Origin: Baffinella frigidus
Taxonomy: Eukaryota; Cryptophyceae; Cryptomonadales; Baffinellaceae
Direction of reading: 5' to 3'
Length of the DNA: 13,237 nt
Assembly (NCBI GenBank): GCA_026770585.1
Contig: MU646377.1
Span: 160,456 to 173,692, forward strand
A program made the translations under genes and the position numbers. This document shows positions 6,801-12,200 of this stretch, in pieces; positions within the stretch are counted from its first letter, which is position 1, and each line of letters opens with the position of its first letter. The notes below the pieces were generated by a model. The model did not search any database. It was not told the origin of the DNA and worked only from the letters and a program-made list of their open reading frames with translations.

Positions 6801-8960
6801 AACCTAAATGCACCGGTCTGCGAAGCCCACCGTGTGGCCTGAGGCATGGAGGTCGAGAGAGCCCTGGGGTCCCGGCGGTACCGTGTATGTTCTTAATAAC
6901 GAAAACACCATACCGGTAGAGCGCTGTGCAGAGAAGTTGGGCACGGAAATAATGAAACATGCGTTAAAGTTGACACTTCTGGTACAAAAACGTCAACCTT
7001 GAGCGATGTTGATTTCGGCGGCGAATTTAAATTCGCTGCACACCGCTGTTACAAAATCACCATACGGCGGGGGCATCACACCTCGTTGAACGTCTGGAGG
7101 TCGAGAGAGCCGTTGGGCACGTTGGTCTTGCCCACCACCACTGCCCCCGCCGCCCGCAGCCTCGCAATCTGCTTAGGGTTTAGGGTTTAGGGGTTTAGGG
7201 TCTAGGGTTTGGGGTTTAGGGTTTGAGGTTTAGGGTTTAGGGTCCAGGGTTTGGGGTTTAGGGTTTACGGGTTGGGGTATAATATTTAGGGTTTACGGGA
7301 GGGGCGGCACCAAGGGGGCGTCGTCACTCTGGAGAGGGAGGGAGACGCGGGTAGGGTCGCCGACGACCAGCGGCATGCCCCTCACCGCGATCGAGTCCTT
7401 CACGAGAATCTGTACGGGGGAACCGTTGACACCTTCAGCAGCGGCCGCTTCAACGGAAACCGTTGAAACCTGCAGCGGCGCTCGCTTCGACGGTTGTCGT
7501 CCTGGGAACGGGACTCACTGCATGCCCCCACCTAACCGCGATCGAGTGCTGAACCAGGATCCCTGCCTCCTCGGACAGCGTGTCTGAATAACACTCGGAT
7601 CGCCATACGACACATTTACAGAAGGAAACCCAGTACAAACGTGCAACTAAAATACATTTGTGGCGAGCCGAGTTTTTCTCAGGCAGAGCTAGGATACCGG
7701 CAACTGGCATACGTTGAATAATGATTTTACCGGCATGCCCTCAAGAAGGCCCGTCCCCCCCGCCGCCTCGAGCGCCTCGACGAGCTCCTCCTCGGACAGC
7801 GTGTGCACCACGGCGTTGACCTGCGTTTTCGGTTTAGGGTTGATGGTTTAGGATACATGTTTTTTTTAGTGTTTAGGTTTTGGGGGTTGGGGTTTGTGGT
7901 TTAGGCTTTGGGGTTTAGGGTTTCGAGTTTAGGGTTTAGGTTTTGTGGTTAAGGGTTTAGGGCTTAGGGTTTAGGGTTGAGGGTTTAGGGTTTAGGATTT
8001 AGGGTTTGGGAATTTATGACCTGCGGGTCCACTGCGCCGATCGCCCGGAGAGCCGCCTGGGTGGGGATAGAGCTTCGGGTTTAGGGGTTGTGGTTTTAAC
8101 CCCTAACCCTCCGCAGCCCCGGCTAGGGTGGATGCGAACTGCTTCATGAAACCCTACACACTAAACCCCCCTACACCCTACATCCTACACCCTACACCCC
8201 TATACCCTAAGCCCCTAAACCCCTCAACACCTAAAACCTAAACCAGGCACTGCGGCATGCGGTTCATGCGCAGAGTTGGCGGGATCAGGGTTTGGGGATT
8301 AGGGATGAGGGTTCAGGGCTTCACAGGTCCGAGGCATGAGAGCAAGCTAAACCTTTTAAAACTCAACCCCCAACCCCCAACCCTAGCCCCTAATCTGCAG
8401 CCCCTAACCCCTGACCTCCAACCCCATAACCCCCAACCCCCAACCCCCAACCCCCAACCCCTAAACCGCAACCCTCAACCCAAGCACCTGCACGCTGTTG
8501 TGGGCGGCTCTCCTCCCGGCGCTCCTCCCTGATGCCACGGTCCATTTCGTCGTTTTTGCCGCCCAGGGAGCACTGGCGCCCCGCGCCCTCTGGATGAAAC
8601 CGCGTGCGAGGAGCATGGCGCTCGCCTGCCCGCACTTCCGCGCCCCTCCCTCTCCCCCCCGTTCTCCTCACGCCGAGGCAACCCCCGATCACAAGCCGAC
8701 CTTCTGTTTCACCCACATGAAGTTCGCCGTCCAAGTTTCCTTCTTGAAGGTGGCCAGGCGCCCCCACAGCTCCGGCGACGCCTTCCCCGTGACCAGGTAG
8801 CGCTCAAACTCGGTGGGCAGATACGCCACGAAGCCGACGACGCCCCCCTGCTCCGGGGCGGTGGGCACTTTTTTAGGGGGGGGAGGCAGGATTTGCGGCC
8901 AGAGGTGGGGCTTGGGTCGGGGAGGCAGCACACCTTCACGAATGGATCAAGCCTCCCCAT
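848..8960 (-). CDS. Amidase-signature family hydrolase, 20 exons
   Basis: Amidase-signature serine hydrolase cleaving a carboxamide bond; substrate unknown. Exons in order of translation: 8960-8934, 8847-8701, 8625-8488, 8056-8021, 7820-7731, 7409-7311, 7168-7082, 6770-6710, 6458-6367, 5676-5605, 4757-4691, 4341-4248, 3992-3905, 3603-3559, 3113-3060, 2527-2459, 2211-2122, 1668-1578, 1387-1317, 910-848. They sum to 1581 nt, 526 residues plus stop, with every phase matching. Visible motifs: AVDPQVNAVV near 113; ILVKDSI with catalytic Lys150; [24 protein letters not shown] then TPGGSSGGS with cis-Ser226; [11 protein letters not shown] with nucleophile Ser250; [12 protein letters not shown] near the C-terminus. 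Ser226 to Ser250 is 24 residues, as in FAAH. Introns are GT-AG except a GC donor after exon 5676-5605. Motif style is bacterial-like. The first two exons (residues 1-58) match nothing I know; a Met at 8616 with better start context would give 465 residues and an Arg-rich leader suggestive of organelle targeting. The core is secure; the weakest parts are the start and the short exons 8056-8021, 4757-4691, 3603-3559 and 3113-3060. Confidence 0.88.
931..968 (-). repeat. Telomere-like array before the last amidase acceptor
   Basis: Runs of TTTAGGG on the plus strand, so the amidase transcript carries CCCTAAA. It ends about 20 bases upstream of the acceptor of exon 910-848, where a pyrimidine tract would be expected. 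Confidence 0.85.
987..1043 (-). repeat. TGGCCATG-centred dispersed repeat, inverted copy
   Basis: Reverse complement of the 300-352 block, from GTGCGTTTATGACGGGTCGA to CATGCATTCCTTTCCG, in the last amidase intron. With 300-352 it forms a distant inverted pair. Confidence 0.6.
1175..1190 (-). repeat. Echo of the 3' edge of exon 1387-1317
   Basis: The sense strand repeats the exon edge and donor (GTGCAAGGTCT, original at 1313-1323). The copy and original lie on opposite sides of the C-rich array 1201-1310. Confidence 0.55.
1201..1310 (+). repeat. Telomere-like array, G-rich in the transcript
   Basis: Degenerate CCCTAAA, CCCCAAA and ACACGAA units on the plus strand, next to the donor of exon 1387-1317. 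This is opposite in polarity to the array at the other end of the same intron (931-968), so the two could pair in the RNA. Confidence 0.75.
1391..1567 (-). repeat. Telomere-like array before the acceptor of exon 1387-1317
   Basis: TTTAGGG units change to a GGGGGTT variant and back. It begins three bases from the acceptor, so the transcript has a long C-rich tract there. Confidence 0.85.
1921..2006 (-). pseudogene. Echo of amidase exon 2211-2122, donor lost
   Basis: About 86 bases match the exon encoding [18 protein letters not shown], still open in the same frame ([18 protein letters not shown]). The base after the exon end reads AT instead of GT, and no acceptor AG stands in frame, so it should not be spliced in. 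It lies in the intron directly downstream of the original. Confidence 0.75.
2015..2075. repeat. Imperfect palindrome with GGCGCC arms
   Basis: GTGTACATGTATTATA-C-GGCGCC is mirrored by GGCGCC-AT-ATAATACATATACAC around a CATGCATGCATTATAA loop. It could form a hairpin or be a very small inverted-repeat element. It lies between the exon echo and the functional exon. Confidence 0.6.
2215..2356 (-). repeat. Telomere-like array with TTTATGA variant
   Basis: Begins at the acceptor of exon 2211-2122 with TTTATGA and TTTATTG heptamers, then becomes TTTAGGG. The transcript strand is C/A-rich at the 3' splice site. Confidence 0.8.
2629..2663 (-). pseudogene. Echo of the 5' edge of exon 2527-2459
   Basis: The acceptor CAG and about 30 following bases are repeated ([10 protein letters not shown] against [10 protein letters not shown] in the chosen exon). 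No matching donor follows at the right distance. Confidence 0.7.
2809..2847 (-). pseudogene. Second echo of the 5' edge of exon 2527-2459
   Basis: Encodes [10 protein letters not shown] identically and keeps GTGGGCAG before it, then diverges. Sequence beyond the exon part (a TTTACGAAAGGCC-like block) is also shared with the 2629 copy, so a unit of about 170 bases seems to have been duplicated. Confidence 0.7.
2865..3055 (-). repeat. Telomere-like array
   Basis: About 190 bases of TTTAGGG, TTCAGGG and TTAAGGG units between the exon echo at 2809-2847 and the real exon 3113-3060, C-rich in the amidase transcript. Confidence 0.85.
3124..3224 (+). mobile_element. AAGTTGAC/GTCAACTT inverted-repeat element with doubled left end
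   Basis: The full unit runs from TCTCAAGTTGAG near 3174 to CGTCAACTTTGGAGCG at 3224, about 50 bases with complementary ends. Two more copies of its left end (CTTAAGTTGACACGCTCA type) precede it at 3129-3170. Members occur at 6964, 10615, 10774 and 11329. Confidence 0.7.
3346..3556 (+). repeat. Telomere-like array, G-rich in the amidase transcript
   Basis: CCCTAAA, CCCCAAC and CCCTCAA units adjoin the donor of exon 3603-3559. The polarity is opposite to most arrays in this gene. Confidence 0.8.
3757..3783 (-). repeat. Echo of the 3' edge of exon 3992-3905
   Basis: Repeats the ELFQAYK codons and the GT donor. The array 3790-3902 lies between this copy and the original. Confidence 0.75.
3790..3902 (-). 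repeat. Telomere-like array between an exon edge and its echo
   Basis: TTTAGGG and TTTCGGG units fill the space between the duplicated ELFQAYK-donor edges at 3757-3783 and 3905-3930. Confidence 0.75.
3997..4115 (-). repeat. Telomere-like array between the 5' exon edge and its echo
   Basis: TTTAGGG-type units start at the acceptor of exon 3992-3905 and run to the copied edge at 4117-4149. C-rich in the transcript. Confidence 0.8.
4117..4149 (-). repeat. Echo of the 5' edge of exon 3992-3905
   Basis: The acceptor ACCAG and codons for FGEQLAT repeat the functional FGDQLAA edge (3968-4000), then similarity stops. Confidence 0.75.
4368..4490 (-). repeat. Telomere-like array between exon 4341-4248 and its echo
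   Basis: TTTAGGG, GTGCAGG and TTTCGGG units upstream of the acceptor at 4342, ended by the duplicated exon edge at 4494. Confidence 0.7.
4494..4531 (-). repeat. Echo of the 5' edge of exon 4341-4248
   Basis: Repeats about 38 bases coding [13 protein letters not shown] (original [13 protein letters not shown]). The same frame is open but no usable acceptor stands at its edge. Confidence 0.75.
4537..4680 (-). repeat. Telomere-like array, TTTCGGG variant
   Basis: Consecutive TTTCGGG heptamers, then looser TTTCGTG and TTTCGAG forms, ending in TTTAGGG near the donor side of exon 4757-4691. Confidence 0.75.
4750..4791 (-). repeat. 21-base doubled acceptor edge
   Basis: The sense strand has TCACAGGAAATATCTGGCA followed directly by TCACAGGAAAGATCTGGCA. 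The second copy is taken as the acceptor of exon 4757-4691 because it continues in frame into [13 protein letters not shown]. The first is an alternative acceptor 21 bases upstream, also in frame. Confidence 0.6.
4800..5163. other. Intron interior without recognised exon
   Basis: Part of the intron between exons 5676-5605 and 4757-4691. It contains a short direct repeat GTCAACATCCCCTG (5008-5021 and 5037-5050) and AAGTGGCGC(A/G)GGGTGGGGA (4909 and 4932). No protein similarity was seen on either strand. Confidence 0.4.
5164..5360 (-). repeat. Telomere-like array
   Basis: Degenerate TTTAGGG and TTCAGGG units in the intron after exon 5676-5605, C-rich in the transcript. Confidence 0.75.
5246..5260 (-). 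repeat. Echo of the 3' edge of exon 5676-5605, GC donor kept
   Basis: GGGTGCCTGG-n-CGAG matches 5600-5614. The copy keeps GC rather than GT after CAG, which supports the unusual donor being ancestral to both. Confidence 0.55.
5361..5600 (-). repeat. Heptamer array, TTGAGTG and GAGTATC variants
   Basis: Seven-base periodic units (TTGAGTG, GGTGAGT, GAGTATC, ATTGAGC) far from TTTAGGG in sequence yet with the same period, ending at the donor of exon 5676-5605. Confidence 0.8.
5904..5960 (+). repeat. Telomere-like array, C-rich on plus strand
   Basis: CCCTAAA and CCCGAAA units adjoining the donor edge of the exon echo at 5964; G-rich in the amidase transcript. Confidence 0.65.
5964..6010 (-). 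pseudogene. Echo of catalytic exon 6458-6367 (third copy)
   Basis: Encodes [14 protein letters not shown] with an excellent GTGAGT donor, but the 5' half of the exon and its acceptor are missing. Confidence 0.75.
6128..6193 (-). pseudogene. Echo of catalytic exon 6458-6367 (second copy)
   Basis: Encodes [21 protein letters not shown], with one codon inserted next to the nucleophile motif, and keeps a GTATAC donor. No acceptor stands at its left edge. Confidence 0.75.
6196..6286 (+). repeat. C-rich telomere-like array and fourth exon echo
   Basis: CCCTAAA-type units at 6196-6256 run into a further remnant of the catalytic exon's 3' edge at 6257-6286 (minus strand, S-P-A-T-F-C-G codons). The donor there has decayed to GC. 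Confidence 0.6.
6633..6696 (+). repeat. Heptamer array, CCCTAGA/CCCTCGA variant
   Basis: About nine clean heptamers adjoining the donor of exon 6770-6710. G-rich in the amidase transcript. Confidence 0.85.
6846..6867 (-). repeat. Echo of the 3' part of exon 7168-7082
   Basis: GGAGGTCGAGAGAGCC (GSLDL codons on the sense strand) recurs in the following intron (original 7096-7111). Confidence 0.65.
6964..7005 (+). mobile_element. AAGTTGAC/GTCAACTT element, diverged copy
   Basis: TTAAAGTTGACA ... GGTACAAAAACGTCAACCTTGAGCG: same ends and internal GGTACAAA as the other members, but shortened. Confidence 0.6.
7171..7298 (-). repeat. Telomere-like array before the acceptor of exon 7168-7082
   Basis: TTTAGGG, TCTAGGG and TTTGGGG units start three bases from the acceptor and fill most of this intron; C-rich in the transcript. 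Confidence 0.9.
7419..7493. repeat. Two-copy tandem repeat with internal palindrome
   Basis: A unit of about 37 bases, GGAACCGTTGA ... GCAGCGGC ... CTTC-ACGG, occurs twice in a row. At the junction TTCAACGG-AA-CCGTTGAA forms a hairpin. It is intronic, between exons 7820-7731 and 7409-7311. Confidence 0.6.
7519..7583 (-). repeat. Echoes of two neighbouring amidase exons side by side
   Basis: 7519-7549 repeats part of exon 7409-7311 (ACCGCGATCGAGT and CATGCCCC). 7563-7583 repeats part of exon 7820-7731 (CCTCCTCGGACAGCGTGT). Fragments of the exons on both sides have therefore been copied into the intron between them. Confidence 0.7.
7827..8012 (-). repeat. Telomere-like array
   Basis: TTTAGGG units with TTTGGGG and TTTGTGG variants, starting near the acceptor of exon 7820-7731 and filling most of the intron back to exon 8056-8021. 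Confidence 0.85.
8078..8112. repeat. Hairpin of two opposed telomere-like units
   Basis: TTTAGGGGTT and AACCCCTAA face each other across about eight bases. This is where the array polarity switches inside one intron. Confidence 0.6.
8148..8480 (+). repeat. C-rich telomere-like arrays in the third amidase intron
   Basis: CCCTACA and CCCTAAA units at 8148-8245 and a cleaner CCCCCAA array at 8358-8480 beside the donor of exon 8625-8488. G-rich in the amidase transcript. The stretch 8250-8340 holds no exon I can place. Confidence 0.75.
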
Positions 8961-9235
8961 GAGCGAGTAGCTTGCTCTTCTCCCCCCTCCCTCCCTCAGG
9001 ATGTACGAGCTGAAAAAAATTCTCGAAAATTCTCGAAGAGCTTCAAATCGAGGATGAAATATGAGCTCTTTCCTTCAACAGATGGTTCGAATTCGCACTT
9101 GTTCCGCAGGAAACGGCGCCTTCTACATCCTCAATTTGATCTAACCTTGTGGCCAGCTTGTCCGGTCCTTGTCCGAGGGATCCAGCTTGTCCGAGGGATC
9201 CCCGCGTTGCTACGAGTGACAGAGACGAGCGCAGC
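8961..9235. promoter_or_regulatory. Shared upstream region of the divergent gene pair
   Basis: About 275 bases separate the candidate amidase start from the NUBP2 ATG, so any core promoters must lie here or overlap the first exons. I see no clear TATA box. The stretch holds a direct repeat of about 15 bases (TTGTCCGAGGGATCC, at 9170-9184 and 9188-9202) and a doubled AATTCTCGA near 9018-9037. On the minus strand the T-run followed by CAG at 9010 reads as a 3' splice site. This means the amidase transcript may begin further right, possibly overlapping the NUBP2 start, with an intron in its leader. Promoter function is inferred from position only. Confidence 0.45.
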
Positions 9236-12200
9236 ATGGCGGAGGCAGCGCCTCCAGTCCCTAGCGGGCTGGGGAGGGTAAAAAAGGTGTGGCTGATCCT
9301 CTCAGGGAAGGGCGGGGTCGGCAAGAGCACCATGAGCGCCCAGCTCGCCGTGACCCTCGCCGCGACCGGCAGCAAGGTCCGTAGCCCCCCGCCGCGTCTC
9401 CTCCCTCTCGTCTTGCGCTCCGCTCAGGTTCGCGCTTTTTCTTTGAGGGCTTCTGAGCGGGGTTATGATCTCCAAGAGGTGGGACTGACGACGGAAGGAT
9501 GGCAGGTTGCGCTTCTGGATGTGGACCTCTGCGGGCCATCCATCCCGCGGGTGCTGGGCCTCGAGGGGAAGGAGGTCCACTTTCACCCGCTGCCCCACCC
9601 CCCATATTTTTGTTGATGACTTCCCAGAAAGAACACCCCGATCAAACCGCGATGAACTGCTCAGCACGTTGAGCAGACGCGCGCCCTAAACCTGCACCCT
9701 GCACACCCTACACCCTACACCCTACACCCTACACCCTACATCCTACATCCTACTCCTTACTGCCTACGCCCTACACCCAACAACCTACACCCTACACCCT
9801 AACCCTCAAATCTAAAACCCAAACCCTGCACAGCACTGAGCATTTCACCGTTCTGAGCATTTCAACAGCTATGAAATGCCCAGAGGTTCACGTTGAGCAG
9901 AAGCGCCCCATAACCCGCGCAAACCTACACCCTACACTCTACACCCTACATCCTTCTCCCTACACCCTACACCCTTACCGTAAACCCTAAACCCTAAACC
10001 CTAAACCCTAACCCCCAAACCCTAAACCCTCACCCCAAAACCCTAAATCCTAAACCCTAAACCCTAAACCCTAAACCCTAAACCGCAACCCCTAAACCAA
10101 TGCCGCCACCAACCCTTCCTCGTCCGGATGAAATCCGCATTATCGCGTTTTGAACCCTAAACCCTAAACACTCAACACCAAACCCTAAACCCTAAACCCT
10201 AAACCCTAAACCCTCAACTCTGAAACCTCAACACTCGCAGGTGATGCAATCGACAGAAGGGTGGATGCCGGTGCTCGCCGGGGAAGAGTCCAACCCCGTG
10301 GCGGTAGACCCCCCGAACCCCTAATCCCTAAACCCGAAGCCCGGGACCCTAAACCCCAAACCCCAAACCCCAAACCCCAAACCCCAAACCCAAACCATAT
10401 CCCCGAAACCCCTAACCCTAAACCCCAAACCCCAAACCCCAAACCCCAAACGCTACACCGCACGTAGGTGATGTCGATCGCGTTCCTGCTGAAGAGCACG
10501 GAGGAGGCGGTGGTGTGGCGCGGCCCGAAGAAGAATGCCATGATCAAACAGGTTATCTACCTCTCTTTCGGTCTATCTGGGCTTACCGATGTGGTGAGCG
10601 CGGGCTCTTATTTACTCCAAAGTTGACGGATTTGTACCGCACACACAACATGTCAACTTGAGAATAGTCGGTCAACCCGTTGAGGCAGAGCTAGAATATG
10701 AGAGATGAAGAAGAACGCCATGATCAAACAGGTTATACATCAAGTCCACATTCGTGAGCCCGGGCTCTTTTTCGCTCCAAAGTTGACGGATTCGTACCAT
10801 ACACCCGGACTGTCAACTTGAGAGCAGTCCGTGAACCCGAGTGAGGCAGAGGAGGTGGTCCTGCGGCCGCAGAACGCCATGATCAAGCACCCTGCCTCCA
10901 TTTGCCTTGAGTTTCCTCAGCGGCACCTCTCACACGAATTGTCTGTACCGGGAGCGAAGCCTTTTCGCTGCGTGGCATGCCCGTGCTACAAACACGAGGA
11001 ATTGGGTTGAGTGAAGCAGTTTCACGCTTTGGCCAACCCGTGGCGACAAAATGAGAAATTTGGGGGGAGCGCGCCTGACATGCTCTCCCCTATGCAGTTT
11101 CTCGAGGACCAGTAGTCTGGAGGACCAGCAGAAAGGGGCGACTCATTTTTGGTGCCGTGTTGAAATGTAAGACACTTGGCAGTTTCTGGAGGACACGGTG
11201 TGGGGGGAGCGGGACTACCTGCTCATCGACACGCCTCCGGGGACCTCCGACGAGCAGATCTCCACCATCGAGCACCTCAAGGTGTGTTTTGCTTGATAAG
11301 GCTCAGATGTTTTTGACTGTCAGACTATTCTCAAGTTGACATGCTGGGTTCGCGGTGCAAAATCGTCAACTTTGGAGCGGGAAAGAGCCGGGGCTCACCA
11401 ATTTGATGAGCCCAAATGGGATGAGACTTTGGAACCCCGCCCCCTGAACTGGAAATCACAAAACCCTGGACCCGACAACCGCAACCCGAAACCCGAAATC
11501 CCAAGCCCTGAGCCCTGCACCCTGGACCAGGCGAGCGGGTGCGTGATCGAGGGAGCTGTGATGGTCACGACCCCTCAGGACGTGTCGGTGGTGGACGTCC
11601 GGAAAGAGATCTCCTTCTGCCAGAAGATGCAGGTCCTCGCTCTGCCTTTGTCTCCCCCTCCACCACTCAGCATCAACAATCCCCTTCTCTCTCTCGCGGG
11701 TGAAGATGTCATGGCTCTGCCTGCGCTGATCTGGGCTCGGTGACACGGGATGTTCGATGCTCGCTTAGCCTGCTTCCCCTCCTTCGTTTCCACAAGGCGG
11801 GCTATCAAGGAATTTCGTGGATAACCCTTCATGGATAATCCTACCTTAGCCTTGTGTTGATTCACTGTATTGGATGCCCATAAGAACACCCAACTCCTGG
11901 ATGATACAGAGCGGAATCCGGCCTAGCGCCAGTGCGCGAGCTTCGGGCTTAACCTTGTTCTCCTCCTTCTTTTCGCCTTCTTCCTCACCGCCTCCTCCCT
12001 CCATCCCCAACACTCCCGCCACGCGCCAAATCAGAGTGCATCCGCTCAAGTCAATCAATCGCGCACCCCAAATCCTAAACCCCAAACCCTAAACCCTAAT
12101 CCCTACACCTGGGGGCAGGTGCCAGTGCTCGGGTTGGTGGAGAACATGGCAGGGTTCGTCTGTCCATGCTGCGACGAGGTTTCCCTAAACCCTGGACCCT

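Larger units (their letters stand above)
10526..10885 (+). repeat. Duplicated unit of NUBP2 exon 4 edge plus inverted-repeat element
   Basis: The exon 4 edge with donor (AAGAA-GCCATGATCAAACAGGTTAT) at 10526 is repeated at 10708, and a more diverged form ends near 10885. Between them the AAGTTGAC element is also duplicated. The 10840-10885 copy still reads [13 protein letters not shown]. Confidence 0.8.

Noticed and set aside
7375-7710. Open frames on both strands between amidase exons
   Set aside because: Composed of exon 7409-7311, a two-copy tandem repeat and exon echoes; no independent protein is recognised.
8100-8145. A possible extra amidase exon ([13 protein letters not shown] codons)
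   Set aside because: No donor fits the phase needed to join exon 8056-8021, whereas exon 8625-8488 joins cleanly.
8390-8767. A 125-codon minus-strand frame with charged residues
   Set aside because: It overlaps exon 8625-8488 in another frame and ends in repeat-encoded glycine; the frame that links by splice phase to the amidase is preferred.
9261-9667. Antisense open frames over NUBP2 exons 1 and 2
   Set aside because: Mirror of GC-rich conserved coding sequence; the plus-strand protein is clearly NUBP2.
10206-10547. Open frame rich in Gly-Phe-Gly-Val repeats opposite NUBP2 exons 3 and 4
   Set aside because: The translation comes from CCCCAAA heptamers read in reverse.
11091-11108. Upstream edge of NUBP2 exon 5 as the real acceptor
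   Set aside because: It leads to a stop after five codons; the edge at 11183 continues in frame through DTPPGTSD.
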